From Cupriavidus yeoncheonensis (GTDB lineage Bacteria; Pseudomonadota; Gammaproteobacteria; Burkholderiales; Burkholderiaceae): a DNA stretch of 64,000 bases. Numbering within the stretch: position 1 is the first letter of the stretch; every line of letters begins with the position of its first letter. Where the stretch lies: contig NZ_CAJPUY010000018.1 of NCBI RefSeq assembly GCF_905397275.1, positions 1-64,000 on the forward strand. Reading direction: 5' to 3'. Position numbers and translations under genes: made by a program. The notes under the pieces are model-generated. The model did not search any database. It was given only the letters and a program-made list of their open reading frames with translations, and was not told the DNA's origin. Positions 42,817 to 51,277 of this stretch are shown here, in pieces.

Positions 42817-44160
42817 TCAGATCACGCCCTGCGCCAGCATGGCATCCGCCACCTTGACGAAGCCGGCGATATTCGCGCCTTCGACGTAGTTCACGTAGCC
42901 GCCGCCCTTCTGGCCGTGGTGGATGCAGTTCTGGTGGATGTCCTTCATGATCGCGTGCAGCTTCTCGTCGACCTCGGCGTGGTGCCACGACAGGCGCATG
43001 GCGTTCTGCGACATCTCCAGGCCCGACGTGGCCACGCCGCCGGCGTTGCTGGCCTTGCCCGGCGCGTAGAGGATCCTCGCGTCGACGAAGCGGTCCACGG
43101 CCTCCAGCGTGGAAGGCATGTTGGCGCCTTCGGCCACGCAGATCACGCCGTTGCCGAGCAGGGTCTCGGCGTCGTTGCCGTCGAGTTCGTTCTGCGTCGC
43201 GCACGGCAGCGCCACGTCGGCGGGCACGTGCCACGGCGTGCGGCCAGCCTCGAACTTCATGTCGTGGCGGGCGGCGAAGTCGGACAGGCGGCCGCGCTCT
43301 TCGTTCTTGAACGCCATGACCTCGGCGAGCTGCTCGGTGGTCATGCCCTGCGGGTAGTGCAGCACGCCGCCGGAGTCGGACAGCGTCAGCACCCTGGCGC
43401 CCAGTTCGATGGCCTTTTCGGCCGCGTACTGCGCGACGTTGCCCGAGCCGGAGAGCAGCACGCGCAGGCCGTCGAAGCCCATGCCGCGGCGGTGGAGCAT
43501 TTCCTGCGCGAAGTACACCGTGCCGTAGCCCGTGGCTTCGGGGCGCATCAGGCTGCCGCCGTAGGCCAGGCCCTTGCCCGTGAACACGCAGGCGGACTGG
43601 TTCGACAGCTTCTTCATCATGCCGGCCATAAAGCCGACTTCGCGCGCGCCCACGCCGATGTCGCCGGCGGGGATGTCGGTGTCCGGTCCCAGGTGGCGGA
43701 ACAGTTCGGTGACCAGCGCCTGGCAGAAGCGCATGACCTCGGCGTCCGACTTGCCCTTCGGGTCGAAGTCCGAACCACCCTTGCCACCGCCCATCGGCAG
43801 CGTGGTCAGCGCGTTCTTGAAGGTCTGCTCGAAGCCGAGGAACTTCAGCACCGACAGGTTCACCGTCGGGTGGAAACGCATGCCGCCCTTGAACGGGCCA
43901 ATGGCCGAACTGTGCTGCACGCGGAACGCGCGGTTGACCTGCACGCGGTTCCGGTCATCGGTCCACGCCACGCGGAACTGGATCACGCGCTCGGGTTCGA
44001 CGAGGCGTTCGAGCAGCGCCTGGTCGGCATAGCGCGGGTGACGCTCGACAAACGGCCAAAGCGTCATCATGACTTCCTTCACGGCCTGGAGAAACTCAGG
44101 TTGGCCAGGGTCGCGCCGGGCTACGCCGGCCAGGAATGCGTCAAGGGAGGGTGAATTCAC
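42817..44160 (-). CDS. gdhA: NADP-type glutamate dehydrogenase
   Basis: A 447-residue hexameric glutamate dehydrogenase (EC 1.4.1.4 type by length and pattern) that links 2-oxoglutarate and ammonia to glutamate. It carries the substrate region VQHSSAIGPFKGGMRFH, the catalytic lysine segment LTTLPMGGGKGGSDFDP (in part), an IPAGDIGVG segment and the nucleotide-binding GSGNVAQYAAEK. GDIGVGAREVGFM is typical of the NADP enzyme. It has its own promoter, which overlaps an inverted repeat upstream. A DeoR gene lies further upstream on the same strand. Confidence 0.94.
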   Translation of the reverse strand: MNSPSLDAFLAGVARRDPGQPEFLQAVKEVMMTLWPFVERHPRYADQALLERLVEPERVIQFRVAWTDDRNRVQVNRAFRVQHSSAIGPFKGGMRFHPTVNLSVLKFLGFEQTFKNALTTLPMGGGKGGSDFDPKGKSDAEVMRFCQALVTELFRHLGPDTDIPAGDIGVGAREVGFMAGMMKKLSNQSACVFTGKGLAYGGSLMRPEATGYGTVYFAQEMLHRRGMGFDGLRVLLSGSGNVAQYAAEKAIELGARVLTLSDSGGVLHYPQGMTTEQLAEVMAFKNEERGRLSDFAARHDMKFEAGRTPWHVPADVALPCATQNELDGNDAETLLGNGVICVAEGANMPSTLEAVDRFVDARILYAPGKASNAGGVATSGLEMSQNAMRLSWHHAEVDEKLHAIMKDIHQNCIHHGQKGGGYVNYVEGANIAGFVKVADAMLAQGVI

Positions 44161-44265
44161 GGGATGTCTCTGCTGTGCTGGAAAGAGCGGCCGCGCCGGA
44201 TGCGTGCCCGGCTTGCGTGCCGTAAGAATTGCGCGGTCCGTGGAACAGCCCCGACCAGCGCCATT

Positions 44266-44301
44266 GTTAATACATTATCGGGCCGCGATGAATGTATCAA
44301 C
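44266..44301 (-). promoter_or_regulatory. gdhA promoter inside an inverted repeat
   Basis: On the minus strand TTGATA (44300-44295), a 17-bp spacer and TAATGT (44277-44272) make a good sigma-70 promoter. The same bases form GTTAATACATT-N14-AATGTATCAAC, an inverted repeat with one mismatch per 11-base arm. A repressor bound here would cover both promoter elements. The rest of the 248-bp gap shows no gene. Confidence 0.6.
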
Positions 44302-44408
44302 GAGGCGTCACTTTACCACCCGGCGGCGGCTCCCCGACAGTCAAAACAGCTGTGACCGCACCGCAAATCACGCAAATGGTGCATGGATTCCGACGTTGCC
44401 CGCGCGCA

Positions 44409-45164
44409 TCACGCGATCAGCAGCTTCGGCCCGGCCTGCCGCAGTGCCTCGGCCAGCGAGGGTTCGGGCGCCATGTCGGTGATCAGCCAGGCGGCCTGGT
44501 CGAAGTGGCGGATCGCCACCCCGGTATTGCGGCCGAATTTCGTGTAGTCGGCCACCACGCATGCGACGTCGGCGGCCAGCAGCATGCGGCTGCGCAGTTC
44601 CGCCGCGCCGCGCGAAAAATCGCAGATCTCGCCGCGCGGCGTGACGCCGCCGATGCCGACAAAGGCGAAGTCCGCGTGATAGCGCGACACCTGCTCGATG
44701 GTGTCCCATCCATGGGTGGCGTCCTCGTTGTCCTGCAGCTCCCCCCCGAGCACGATCACGCGGTTGCCATTGCGACGCCCGAGCAGCAGCGCGATCGACA
44801 GGTCGTTGGTGTAGACCAGCAGCTTGTGATGGCCCTGCAGGGCCTGCGCGAGCGCGTGGGTCGTGGTGCCGTAGTCGAGGATCACCGAGGCGCCATCCGG
44901 CACCAGCTCCGCCGCGCGCAGGCCGATGGCGCGCTTGCCTTCGGCGTTGATCGCGGCGCGCGTCTGCGTGTCGGGTTCGGTTCGATTCGGGGCCAGCGCG
45001 CCGCCATGCGTCAGCACCAGCAGGCCGCGCTCGGCCAGCGCATTGAGGTCGCGCCGGATGGTCTCGCGCGAGACGCCGAGCTCGGCCACCAGCGCGCTGA
45101 TGGCCAGCGCACCGGTCGCGGCAAGCTGGTTGAGGATGTGTTTCTGCCGCTGTTCGGCCAGCAC
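44409..45164 (-). CDS. DeoR-family transcriptional regulator
   Basis: A 251-residue DeoR/GlpR-type repressor. The N-terminal HTH reads ALVAELGVSRETIRRDLNAL with GLLVLTHGGA as wing. The C-terminal phosphosugar-sensing domain has DYGTTTHALAQAL, VLGGELQ and GIGGVTPRGEICDFS. DeoR proteins usually respond to sugar phosphates. It lies between phosphonate genes and gdhA, on the same strand as both. No sugar operon is adjacent, so its target is not evident. It may regulate gdhA or the phosphonate gene upstream (weak inference). Confidence 0.87.
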   Translation of the reverse strand: MLAEQRQKHILNQLAATGALAISALVAELGVSRETIRRDLNALAERGLLVLTHGGALAPNRTEPDTQTRAAINAEGKRAIGLRAAELVPDGASVILDYGTTTHALAQALQGHHKLLVYTNDLSIALLLGRRNGNRVIVLGGELQDNEDATHGWDTIEQVSRYHADFAFVGIGGVTPRGEICDFSRGAAELRSRMLLAADVACVVADYTKFGRNTGVAIRHFDQAAWLITDMAPEPSLAEALRQAGPKLLIA

Positions 45165-45240
45165 GTTGACTCCGGAAGGGACGCAAAGGTGCGCCGATTC
45201 TAGCCGAAGGCGCCGGGCATGCGCCCGGCGGCCGTGCCGT

Positions 45241-46704
45241 TCAGGCCCAGGGCAGCGTCACGGTCTTCAGGTTGGTGAAGCTCTTGGCCGCCTCCTGCAC
45301 GCCCTCCTTGTAGCCCAGGCCCGAATCCTTGATGCCGCCGAACGGCGTCAGTTCGATCCGGTAGCCCGGCACCTCCCACAGGTTGACGGTGCCCACGTGC
45401 AGCGCATTGGCAATCCTGGTGAAATCGTCCATCCGATTCGTGCACACGCCCGACGACAAGCCGAAGGCCGTGCCGTTGGAGATGCGGATGGCATCGTCCA
45501 CGTCCTTGAACGTGAGGATCGGCGAGACCGGGCCGAACGTCTCTTCAAGCACCACGGCCATCGACGGATCGACACGGTCGAGCACCGTCGGCGAGTAGCT
45601 GGCGCCATTGCGCTGGTTGCCGACCAGCAGGCGCGCGCCTTGCGCCACGGCTGCGTTCACGCGCGCCTCGAACAGCGCCGCGGCCTGTGCGTCGATCACG
45701 GTGCCCATGTCGACGCCGCGGTCCATCGGATCGCCGTAAGTCCATGCGCGAGTCTTCTCCACGACCAGTTCGGTGAAGCGCGCGGCCACGGCCTCATGCA
45801 CCAGCATGCGCTTGACGGCCGTGCAACGCTGGCCGGAGTTCTTGTAGGAGCCCTGCACGGCCAGATCGGAGGCACGGTCCAGGTCGGCGTCATCGAGCAC
45901 GATCAGCGGATCGTTGCCGCCCAGTTCCAGCACCACGCGCTTGTAGCCGGCCTTGCTGGCGATGTACTTGCCGATCGACACCCCGCCCGTGAACGTGACC
46001 AGGTCGACCGCCGGGTGCGTGATGAGCTCATCGGCAATCTCGCGCGGATCGCCGGTGACGACCTGCAGCATCTGCGGCGGCAGGCCGGCTTCGTAGAGCA
46101 GGTCGGCCAGGTAGTACGCCGACAGCGGCACCTTCTCCGACGGCTTGAGCACCATGCGGTTGTTGGTCGCAATGGACGGCGCCACCTTGTGCGCCACCTG
46201 GTTCATCGGGTGGTTGAACGGCGTGATGGCGCAGATCGCGCCCAGCAGCGGCTCGCGCTGCGTCATCACGCGGCGGCGCTTGCCGTGCGGCGTGAGGTCG
46301 CACGAGAACATCTGGCCGTCGTCGCGCAGCGTTTCGTTGGCGGCAAAGCCCAGCACGTCGGCCACGCGGCCGATCTCGTAAAGCGAGTCCTTCTTCGACA
46401 GGCCGGACTCCAGCGTGATCAGGTCCGAGGCCTCTTCGGTACGCTCGCGCAGCAGCGCGGCGGCGCGGTCGAGGATGGCCGCCCGCTCATAGCGGGTCAG
46501 CGTCGAGCGGTAGGCCTGCGCCACATCGTAGGCGCGGCGCACGTCCGCCACCGTGGCCTTGGGCACGGTGCCCACGAGCGAGCCGTCAAACGGGTTGCGC
46601 ACTTCGATCACGCGCTCGCGAACGACCTTCTGGCCGTCGATGCGCAGGGCTTCGGCACGGAAATGGGGGCTGACAGCCTTGTCGGGAAACTGGGGGGCAT
46701 TCAT
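45241..46704 (-). CDS. phnY: Phosphonoacetaldehyde dehydrogenase (aldehyde dehydrogenase family)
   Basis: A 487-residue NAD-dependent aldehyde dehydrogenase. It has the NAD segment KPSEKVPLSAYYLADLLYEAG (in part), FTGGVSIGKYIASKAG, the glutamate region LELGGND, and the cysteine in YKNSGQRCTAVKRM. Its neighbours, phosphonoacetate hydrolase upstream on the same strand and PhnW with the GntR regulator, identify it as the enzyme oxidising phosphonoacetaldehyde to phosphonoacetate. Together PhnW, this enzyme and PhnA take 2-aminoethylphosphonate to acetate and phosphate. Another aldehyde specificity cannot be excluded by sequence alone. Confidence 0.87.
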   Translation of the reverse strand: MNAPQFPDKAVSPHFRAEALRIDGQKVVRERVIEVRNPFDGSLVGTVPKATVADVRRAYDVAQAYRSTLTRYERAAILDRAAALLRERTEEASDLITLESGLSKKDSLYEIGRVADVLGFAANETLRDDGQMFSCDLTPHGKRRRVMTQREPLLGAICAITPFNHPMNQVAHKVAPSIATNNRMVLKPSEKVPLSAYYLADLLYEAGLPPQMLQVVTGDPREIADELITHPAVDLVTFTGGVSIGKYIASKAGYKRVVLELGGNDPLIVLDDADLDRASDLAVQGSYKNSGQRCTAVKRMLVHEAVAARFTELVVEKTRAWTYGDPMDRGVDMGTVIDAQAAALFEARVNAAVAQGARLLVGNQRNGASYSPTVLDRVDPSMAVVLEETFGPVSPILTFKDVDDAIRISNGTAFGLSSGVCTNRMDDFTRIANALHVGTVNLWEVPGYRIELTPFGGIKDSGLGYKEGVQEAAKSFTNLKTVTLPWA

Positions 46705-46740
46705 GGTCGGTCTCCGGAATTCGGTCACTGGGTGGAGGGT

Positions 46741-46782
46741 CAGTGCAGGTGGTTCAGTGCAGGTGGTTCAGTGCAGGTGATT
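46741..46782. repeat. 14-bp tandem repeat at the 3' end of phnA
   Basis: CAGTGCAGGTGGTT occurs at 46741-46754 and 46755-46768, and CAGTGCAGGTGATT at 46769-46782. The last copy encodes the final codons and, with the next base, the stop of the phosphonoacetate hydrolase gene; the first two lie in the 63-bp gap to the dehydrogenase gene. It looks like a duplicated gene end. Confidence 0.9.
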
Positions 46783-48036
46783 CAGCGCGACATCGAAGAT
46801 GTCGAAATTGCGCAGCACGGCCTTGCCGGGAATGCCGCCGGTGCTGCGGTTGAACACCAGCGGCACGGTCTGCTCGGACACGCCGCCGTGCGAGCGCAGC
46901 GGCGCATCGAGCCCGGACAGGTCGTGACGCGCGCGGGCGGTGCCCAGCACCACGTGCTTGTCGCTGACCACCACGAGGTCGCCCACACGGTCCGGCGGCA
47001 GCTCGAAACGGGCGCAGGCTGCGGCGTTGTCGAGCACGTCCTGCACGCCGGGCAGCGCCGCGAGCCGGGTGCGGATGGCCGGCAGGTCGGCATCCCCGGG
47101 CAGGTAGACCGTCGCGTAGGAACCGAGCGCGCCGTGGTGCACCACGTACGGGTCGGTGATCGGCAGGATCACGCGGGCGCCGCCGGCTTCCACGCCGCGG
47201 CCGAGCCAGGCGTCGAGCTGGTCCTGCAGGTAGACGACATTGGGGGCCCTGGTGGCTTCGTCATGCTTGGCGTTCATGCCGTGGTCGGCCGTCAGGGCCA
47301 CCACGCAGCCCAGCGCTTCCAGGCGTGCCAGGTACTGGTCCATCATCGCGTAGAAGGCGTTGGCGCCATCGGTGCCGGGCGCGAACTTGTGCTGGATGTA
47401 ATCGGTCGTGGACAGGTACATCAGGTCCGGGCGGCGCGTTTCCATCAGGCGCACGCCGGCCGCAAGGACGAATTCCGACAGCTCGGCGCTGTACACGTCG
47501 GGCACCGGCATGCCGACCAGTTCCAGCACGCCATCGATGCCGTTCTCTGCGACGGTGGCCTGGTCCGCCTTTTCCGACGAGAAGCAGATGCCGCGCATGC
47601 GGTGGCCCAGCAGGCGGCGCAGCTTGTCCTTGGCGGTGACCACGGCCACGCTCGCGCCGGCGTCGGCAAACGCGGCCAGGATGGTGCCGGCGCGCAGGTA
47701 CTTCGGGTCGTTCATCATCACTTCCTCGCCCTTGCCGCCGTTGGCGGTGCGGTCGAAGAAGTAGTTGCCGCAGATGCCATGCACGGCCGGCGGCGCGCCG
47801 CACACGATCGACAGGTTGTTCGGGTTGGTGAAGGTCGGCACCACGCACCTGGCGCGGAATGCCGAACCTTCGGCGAGCAGGCGCTTCAGGTAAGGCGCCC
47901 GGCCGCTCGCGGCGGCAGCTTCGAGGTAATCGTACTCGCAGCCGTCCACGCAGACCACGACGACGGGTTGCTGCATCCAGCGGTAGGTGCGCTGGTTGAC
48001 GGTGACGGTGCGGGCAGAGGCTTGGGTGTCGGGCAT
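46768..48036 (-). CDS. phnA: Phosphonoacetate hydrolase
   Basis: A 422-residue zinc-dependent alkaline-phosphatase-superfamily enzyme (EC 3.11.1.2). It cleaves the C-P bond of phosphonoacetate into acetate and phosphate. Metal and nucleophile sites are visible: Asp in VVCVDGCEYDYLEAA, the Thr nucleophile in VPTFTNPNNLS, Asp/His in TDYIQHKFAPGTDG and Asp-His in LTADHGMNAKHDE, plus a later histidine in APLRSHGG. The gene precedes the dehydrogenase and follows the GntR regulator gene. Copies of its 3' end are tandemly repeated downstream. Confidence 0.93.
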   Translation of the reverse strand: MPDTQASARTVTVNQRTYRWMQQPVVVVCVDGCEYDYLEAAAASGRAPYLKRLLAEGSAFRARCVVPTFTNPNNLSIVCGAPPAVHGICGNYFFDRTANGGKGEEVMMNDPKYLRAGTILAAFADAGASVAVVTAKDKLRRLLGHRMRGICFSSEKADQATVAENGIDGVLELVGMPVPDVYSAELSEFVLAAGVRLMETRRPDLMYLSTTDYIQHKFAPGTDGANAFYAMMDQYLARLEALGCVVALTADHGMNAKHDEATRAPNVVYLQDQLDAWLGRGVEAGGARVILPITDPYVVHHGALGSYATVYLPGDADLPAIRTRLAALPGVQDVLDNAAACARFELPPDRVGDLVVVSDKHVVLGTARARHDLSGLDAPLRSHGGVSEQTVPLVFNRSTGGIPGKAVLRNFDIFDVALNHLH

Positions 48037-48109
48037 GGCGGTGTTGCGTGCAGAGGTGATGTTCCGGGTTCATTGCGCCTGGGCACGTGCTGCCGCCCGG
48101 CGCGTGGTA

Positions 48110-48808
48110 TCAGGCCGTTCCCCGGGCAGGGTCGACCGCGGCATGCATGCGCGCGCGGCCGCTTTCGGCATGCCCGCGCATCAGGCGTGCGGCCAGGTCG
48201 GCATCGCGCGCGGCGATGGCCGAGACGATGTCGCGGTGCTCGCGCGTGGAATCGGGCATGGCCGCGTTGTTGCCGGAAAGCGCCTCGCGGCGGAACAACG
48301 TCAGTTCCTTGACCAGCCGCCGGTAGGTGTCGACCAGCTTGCCGTTTCCGGTCAGCTCGACCATGCGGTCGTGGAAGACCAGGTTCAGGCGTGTGTACGC
48401 GTCCACGTCGCGCGCCGCGCTCGCCTGCGTCAATCCCTCCACGAAGACGCGCAGTTCGCGCAGTCCTTCGGGCGTGATGCGCGCAGCCAGCGTGCGGCCC
48501 ACATGCTCGTCGAGCACCGCACGCAGCTCATAGAGCTCATCGGCTTCCTGCAACGAGATGGCACGCACGAACACGCCGCGGTTCTTCTCCATGCGCAGCA
48601 AGCCGGCCTGCTCCAGCGCCCGGAAGGCCTCGCGTACCGGCCCGCGCGATACGCTGAGCTGCCCCGCCACTTCGATCTCGTTGAGCTTGGCGCCCGGCGC
48701 GAGCCCGCCGGACATGATCCGCGTTTCCAGTTCGCGCTGGACCAGCGTGGTCAGCGACTGGCTCTGCAGGATCGAGATTTCGCTCGCAAGCGGGACTTGG
48801 CCTGACAT
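48110..48808 (-). CDS. phnR: GntR/FCD-type regulator of phosphonate utilisation
   Basis: A 232-residue FadR-subfamily regulator. The winged helix has LAPGAKLNEIEVAGQLSVSRGPVREAF (in part) and the C-terminal FCD domain is helical with EADELYELRAVLDEHVG, FHDRMVELTGNG and ... STREHRDIVSAI. The FCD binds a metal-linked ligand. This is the regulator type repeatedly found beside phnW in Burkholderia-group genomes. The start at 48808 has GGAG upstream. It reads away from phnW across a 363-bp gap with its own TTGACA promoter, and probably controls both sides with 2-aminoethylphosphonate or a derivative as signal (inference). Confidence 0.86.
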   Translation of the reverse strand: MSGQVPLASEISILQSQSLTTLVQRELETRIMSGGLAPGAKLNEIEVAGQLSVSRGPVREAFRALEQAGLLRMEKNRGVFVRAISLQEADELYELRAVLDEHVGRTLAARITPEGLRELRVFVEGLTQASAARDVDAYTRLNLVFHDRMVELTGNGKLVDTYRRLVKELTLFRREALSGNNAAMPDSTREHRDIVSAIAARDADLAARLMRGHAESGRARMHAAVDPARGTA

Positions 48809-48860
48809 GAAGACTCCGGGTTCGGCGCCTCGGGCGCCACAGCAGATTACCTTTGCAGCG

Positions 48861-48893
48861 ATTAGAGCAAGCGCCTTGTCTATTGTCAACAAT
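48861..48893 (-). promoter_or_regulatory. phnR promoter with overlapping dyad
   Basis: On the minus strand TTGACA (48889-48884) and TCTAAT (48866-48861) are 17 bp apart, 53 bp upstream of phnR. ATTGT-CA-ACAAT (48882-48893) overlaps the -35, a likely GntR operator. Confidence 0.65.
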
Positions 48894-48949
48894 CAACAAG
48901 CAATGCCAACAGAATCTGCCGACCCGGACACCAGTGGACGCACGCAAAT

Positions 48950-49060
48950 CTACATATATCTCTTAATAAACAGATATTTGTGCCCGTTAAGAGAATTATA
49001 AACCACATACACACAACGCAACATTTTCACCATGTTGACACAAAATGCCAACTACAATGC
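48950..49060 (+). promoter_or_regulatory. AT-rich control region ahead of phnW
   Basis: This is one of the few clearly AT-rich stretches in the window. TCTCTTAA (48959-48966) and TTAAGAGA (48987-48994) form a perfect inverted repeat with a 20-base spacer. TTGACA is at 49035-49040 and TACAAT at 49053-49058, but the spacing between them is 12 bp, so they cannot form one standard promoter. The full 363-bp gap 48809-49171 shows no gene. Confidence 0.5.
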
Positions 49061-49171
49061 CGTGGAAGCCGGCTGCTACGCCAGCCCGAATCCTCCAGTG
49101 GTGGCCACTGGCGGCCGCACACGGACACTGACCAGAGCAAACCTTCCTCCCCCAGAACCAGGAGCCCGAAC

Positions 49172-50308
49172 ATGATCCGAGGCAACGATCCGATCCTCCT
49201 CACCCCCGGCCCGCTCACCACATCGCTGGCCACCAAGCAGGCCATGCTGCGCGACTGGGGATCGTGGGACGCCACCTTCAACGCCATCACCGGCAGCCTG
49301 TGCGAGGACCTCGTGCGCATCGTCCACGGTGAAGGCACCCATGTCTGCGTACCGATGCAGGGCAGCGGCACCTTCGCGGTGGAAGCCGCCATTGCCAATG
49401 TGGTGCCGCGCGAAGGCAAGGTCCTGGTGCCGCAGAACGGCGCCTACTGCCAGCGCATCCTGAAGATCTGCAAGGTGCTCGGCCGCGAGCATGTCGAACT
49501 GCCTGTCCCCGAAGACCAGCCCGCCACGCCGGCCGCGATCGAGGCCGCGCTGGCGCGCGACCCGTCCATCACGCATGTGGCGCAGGTGCATTGCGAAACC
49601 GGCGCAGGCGTGCTCAACCCGCTGCCCGAGATTGCCGCGCTGTGCGCGCGCCTCGGCAAGGGCCTGATCGTCGATGCGATGAGCTCGTTCGGCGCGATTC
49701 CGATCGACGCGCGCACCATGCCGTTCGACGCGCTGGTCGCGGCCACCGGCAAGTGCATCGAGGGCGTGCCGGGCATGGGTTTCGTACTGATGAGAAAGAC
49801 CGTGCTGGAAGGCTGCCAAGGCAACAGCCATTCACTGGCGCTGGACCTGTACGACCAGTACAGCTATATGCAGAAGACCACGCAGTGGCGCTTCACGCCG
49901 CCCACGCATGTGGTGGCGGCCTTCCGCGCGGCGCTGGACCAGTTCCTCGAAGAAGGCGGCCAGCCGGTGCGCGGCGCGCGCTACCGCCGCAACTATGAAA
50001 CTCTGGTGCGCGGCATGGCGGAGCTGGGCTTCCGGCCGTTCCTGTCGCCGGACGTGCAGGCGCCCATCATCGTCACGTTCCACGCGCCTGCCGACGCGCG
50101 CTATGACTTCCGGACCTTCTATGAAAAGGTGCGCGCGCGCGGCTACATCCTGTACCCGGGCAAGCTGACCCGGGTCGAGACGTTCCGCGTGGGCTGCATC
50201 GGCGCGATCGACGACAACGAGATGCGCAATGTCGTCACGGCGATCGGCGAGGCGCTGCGGGAAATGGGCATCGACATGCGGCCCGGGGCGCTGGTGCGGG
50301 CGGCCTGA
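49172..50308 (+). CDS. phnW: 2-aminoethylphosphonate:pyruvate aminotransferase
   Basis: A 378-residue PLP enzyme (EC 2.6.1.37) that moves the amino group of 2-aminoethylphosphonate to pyruvate, giving phosphonoacetaldehyde and alanine. LTPGPLTTS near the N-terminus, HCETGAGVLNP, VDAMSSFGAIPID (binding the PLP ring) and the lysine in ATGKCIEGVPGMGFV are all typical. CCAGGAG lies eight bases before the ATG at 49172. An upstream frame from 48980 runs through the AT-rich control region and is not credible. The first step of the phosphonate route is completed by the dehydrogenase and hydrolase genes on the other strand. Confidence 0.94.
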   Translation: MIRGNDPILLTPGPLTTSLATKQAMLRDWGSWDATFNAITGSLCEDLVRIVHGEGTHVCVPMQGSGTFAVEAAIANVVPREGKVLVPQNGAYCQRILKICKVLGREHVELPVPEDQPATPAAIEAALARDPSITHVAQVHCETGAGVLNPLPEIAALCARLGKGLIVDAMSSFGAIPIDARTMPFDALVAATGKCIEGVPGMGFVLMRKTVLEGCQGNSHSLALDLYDQYSYMQKTTQWRFTPPTHVVAAFRAALDQFLEEGGQPVRGARYRRNYETLVRGMAELGFRPFLSPDVQAPIIVTFHAPADARYDFRTFYEKVRARGYILYPGKLTRVETFRVGCIGAIDDNEMRNVVTAIGEALREMGIDMRPGALVRAA

Positions 50309-50389
50309 CCCCGCTCGTTTTCAGCGCGCTCTTCTCCCCTCCGGCGGGTGAAGCGCGAACCCTGCCAGCGTCACTGACATACCCCATAC

Positions 50390-51241
50390 ATGCCCCTTCC
50401 CGCCGACTTCCCAGGCATGGCGTTCGCAGCCGTCATGCTTTCCGCGCTGATGCACGCCTCCTGGAACGCCATCGTCAAGGTCGGTGGCGACCGGCTTTCG
50501 TCGATGGCGCTGATCGACACGTTCTGCCTGCTGGTCGCGGTGCCTCTGCTGTTCTTCGTGCCGCTGCCCGCGCCGCAGGTATGGCCGTTCCTGCTGGCCA
50601 CGGTGGCACTGGAGGTGGGATACAAGCTGTCGCTGGTGGCAGCCTACGACCGCGGCGATTTCAGCCAGGCCTATCCACTGATGCGCGGTTCGGCACCGAT
50701 GATGGTCGCGATCCTGCTGCTGCTGACCGGCAGCGAACGCCTGGGGCCTGGCGGCTATGCCGGCATCGCGCTGATCTGCTGCGGGCTGGTCAGCCTGGTG
50801 CGCTGGCGGCAGCAGGCGCCAGACCTGCTCGGTTTCGCGCTGCTGGCGGGCGCCTGCCTGGCCGGGGGCACGGTTATCGACGGCACGGCCGTCAAGCGCT
50901 ACGGCGAGGTCTTCACCTATATCGTCTGGCTGCAGGCCATGTCGCACGTATTCATGCCGTCCTACGCCTTCGTCCGGCGCGGCCAGGCACTGGTGGCGCT
51001 GCTGCGCAGCGAGTGGAAGCGCGCCTGGATCGGCGGCATCAACCGCGTGGGCTCCTACGCGCTGATGCTGTGGGCGATGACGCTGGCACCGGTGGCCAAG
51101 CTGGCGGCGCTGCGCGAATCGAGCGTCATCTTCGCCGCCCTGCTTGGCCACTTCCTGCTGCGCGAGCCGTTCGACCGGCGCCGGCTTGCCGCCACGGCGC
51201 TGGTCCTGGCAGGCATCATCACGCTGCAGCTGGCGCGGTAG
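50390..51241 (+). CDS. DMT-superfamily membrane protein associated with phosphonate utilisation
   Basis: A 283-residue EamA-type protein with about ten hydrophobic helices in two repeats (LICCGLVSLVRW ends the first half, LVLAGIITLQLAR the second). It carries GAYRGDFSQAYPLMRGSAPMM-like segments: in the actual sequence YDRGDFSQAYPLMRGSAP and LAALRESSVIFAALLG. A membrane protein of this type is a recurrent neighbour of phnW, so a transport role, import of 2-aminoethylphosphonate or export of a product, is likely but unproven. It starts 81 bp after phnW in the same direction. Confidence 0.8.
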   Translation: MPLPADFPGMAFAAVMLSALMHASWNAIVKVGGDRLSSMALIDTFCLLVAVPLLFFVPLPAPQVWPFLLATVALEVGYKLSLVAAYDRGDFSQAYPLMRGSAPMMVAILLLLTGSERLGPGGYAGIALICCGLVSLVRWRQQAPDLLGFALLAGACLAGGTVIDGTAVKRYGEVFTYIVWLQAMSHVFMPSYAFVRRGQALVALLRSEWKRAWIGGINRVGSYALMLWAMTLAPVAKLAALRESSVIFAALLGHFLLREPFDRRRLAATALVLAGIITLQLAR

Positions 51242-51277
51242 CGCCCCGTGGCACCCCGGCAGCGCCGCAGTGTCGCC

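Noticed and set aside
44926..48312. A 1128-codon plus-strand open frame opposite the phosphonate genes
   Set aside because: It covers phnY and phnA in antisense with repetitive His/Arg/Gln-rich translation and no recognisable domain.
49035..49058. Standard sigma-70 promoter TTGACA...TACAAT for phnW
   Set aside because: The two boxes are only 12 bp apart, too short for one promoter; other boxes or an activator must be used.
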